This document shows, in pieces, positions 4,942 to 5,319 of a DNA stretch of 5,319 bases. Below the pieces are notes generated by a model. It made no database searches. It was not told where the DNA came from and worked only from the letters and a program-made list of their open reading frames with translations. How positions within the stretch are numbered: position 1 is the stretch's first letter; every line of letters starts with the position of its first letter. The stretch spans positions 1 through 5,319 of the forward strand of contig SLAK01000346.1 of the NCBI GenBank assembly GCA_007126855.1, given 5' to 3'. The DNA comes from Dehalococcoidia bacterium. GTDB taxonomy: Bacteria; Chloroflexota; Dehalococcoidia; Tepidiformales; Tepidiformaceae. Position numbers and translations under genes: made by a program.

Positions 4942-5319
4942 TCAGCCGACGAAGACCATCGTGTAGAACTTGCGCCCGTCCGGGTGAATCGCTACGCCAA
5001 TGCCCACACGGCTGAAATTGCCGGACAGCATGTTTGCACGGTGGGGAGCGCTGTCCATTAGCCTGCTCAGCGCGCGTTCCGGCGATCGGCTCGCCGGGAA
5101 GTTATTGACTGCCAGGTTCTCCCCGGCCCAGGCATACGGGATACCGAAGTGGTTCAGCAGCTCCACGTACATCGTGTAGCCATAGGGGTCGACGTGCGCG
5201 AAATAGCCCTGGTCGACCATCTGCCTCGACCGCGTCCGCGCAACCCGCACCAGGTTTCCATCAGCGCTGAGCGGCGCCATCCCGGCCGCGGCCCGTTCGG
5301 CATTCATGCCGTTGAACAA
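4942..5319 (-). CDS. CAP/SCP-domain protein (YkwD-like), 5' end missing
   Basis: The 125 visible residues are the C-terminal CAP (cysteine-rich secretory/SCP, PF00188-type) domain, numbered here from the right edge. It opens with the typical helix FNGMNAERAAAGMAPLSADG (2-21), then VARTRSRQM and the HVDPYGYT motif with H42. GENLA follows with E67, then SAPHRANML (90-98) with H93, RVGIGVA (104-110) and a final YTMVFVG strand. H42, E67 and H93 match the conserved cleft residues of the family. The Trp that usually comes shortly before the S-x-x-H motif is Leu here (RLMDS). The first codon in the window is TTG and is more likely an internal Leu than a start, because bacterial CAP proteins normally carry a signal peptide and often a linker upstream, which would lie beyond the edge. 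The family is secreted or envelope-attached, and its biochemical role in bacteria is unsettled. The gene ends with TGA at 4944-4942. Confidence 0.92.
   Translation of the reverse strand: MFNGMNAERAAAGMAPLSADGNLVRVARTRSRQMVDQGYFAHVDPYGYTMYVELLNHFGIPYAWAGENLAVNNFPASRSPERALSRLMDSAPHRANMLSGNFSRVGIGVAIHPDGRKFYTMVFVG

Overview
The window is GC-rich with a strong preference for G or C at third codon positions. Most of it is accounted for by two leucine biosynthesis genes and a set of exported proteins. The exported proteins (a lipoprotein with an Asp-rich linker, a secreted beta-domain protein with a Pro/Thr/Gly-rich stalk and an acidic tail, and a CAP-domain protein) are the kind often seen in Chloroflexota, perhaps Dehalococcoidia or a relative. 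That placement is an impression from protein style; no marker gene in the window settles it.

Layout, left to right. Positions 1-86 (minus) hold the first 28 codons of an unidentified gene that leaves the window. Positions 131-730 and 730-2142 (minus) are leuD and leuC, the two subunits of 3-isopropylmalate dehydratase. They overlap by one base (TGATG) and are surely co-transcribed. A 138-base leader and a strong intrinsic terminator (2281-2306) separate leuC from the next upstream gene. That gene (2330-3145, minus) encodes an acidic lipoprotein. A 109-base divergent spacer follows, then a plus-strand gene (3255-3788) for a small protein with one N-terminal membrane anchor and no visible ribosome binding site. 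After a 125-base spacer comes a plus-strand gene (3914-4864) with an excellent ribosome binding site; it encodes a signal peptide, an extracellular beta domain, a long disordered stalk, a membrane helix and an acidic Gly/Asp/Tyr tail. A perfect 28-base palindrome (4888-4915) ends this gene and separates it from a convergent minus-strand CAP/SCP-domain gene (4942-5319), which is cut by the right edge.

LeuC and LeuD together isomerise 3-isopropylmalate to 2-isopropylmalate (reversibly, via isopropylmaleate) in leucine biosynthesis. The right-hand half encodes four envelope or secreted proteins, three of them without an assignable function. Nothing in the sequence links these functionally to leuCD or firmly to one another. 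I see no mobile element, CRISPR array, tRNA, rRNA, phage or defence gene, and no evidence for a novel multi-gene system. The unknowns worth following are the envelope proteins.
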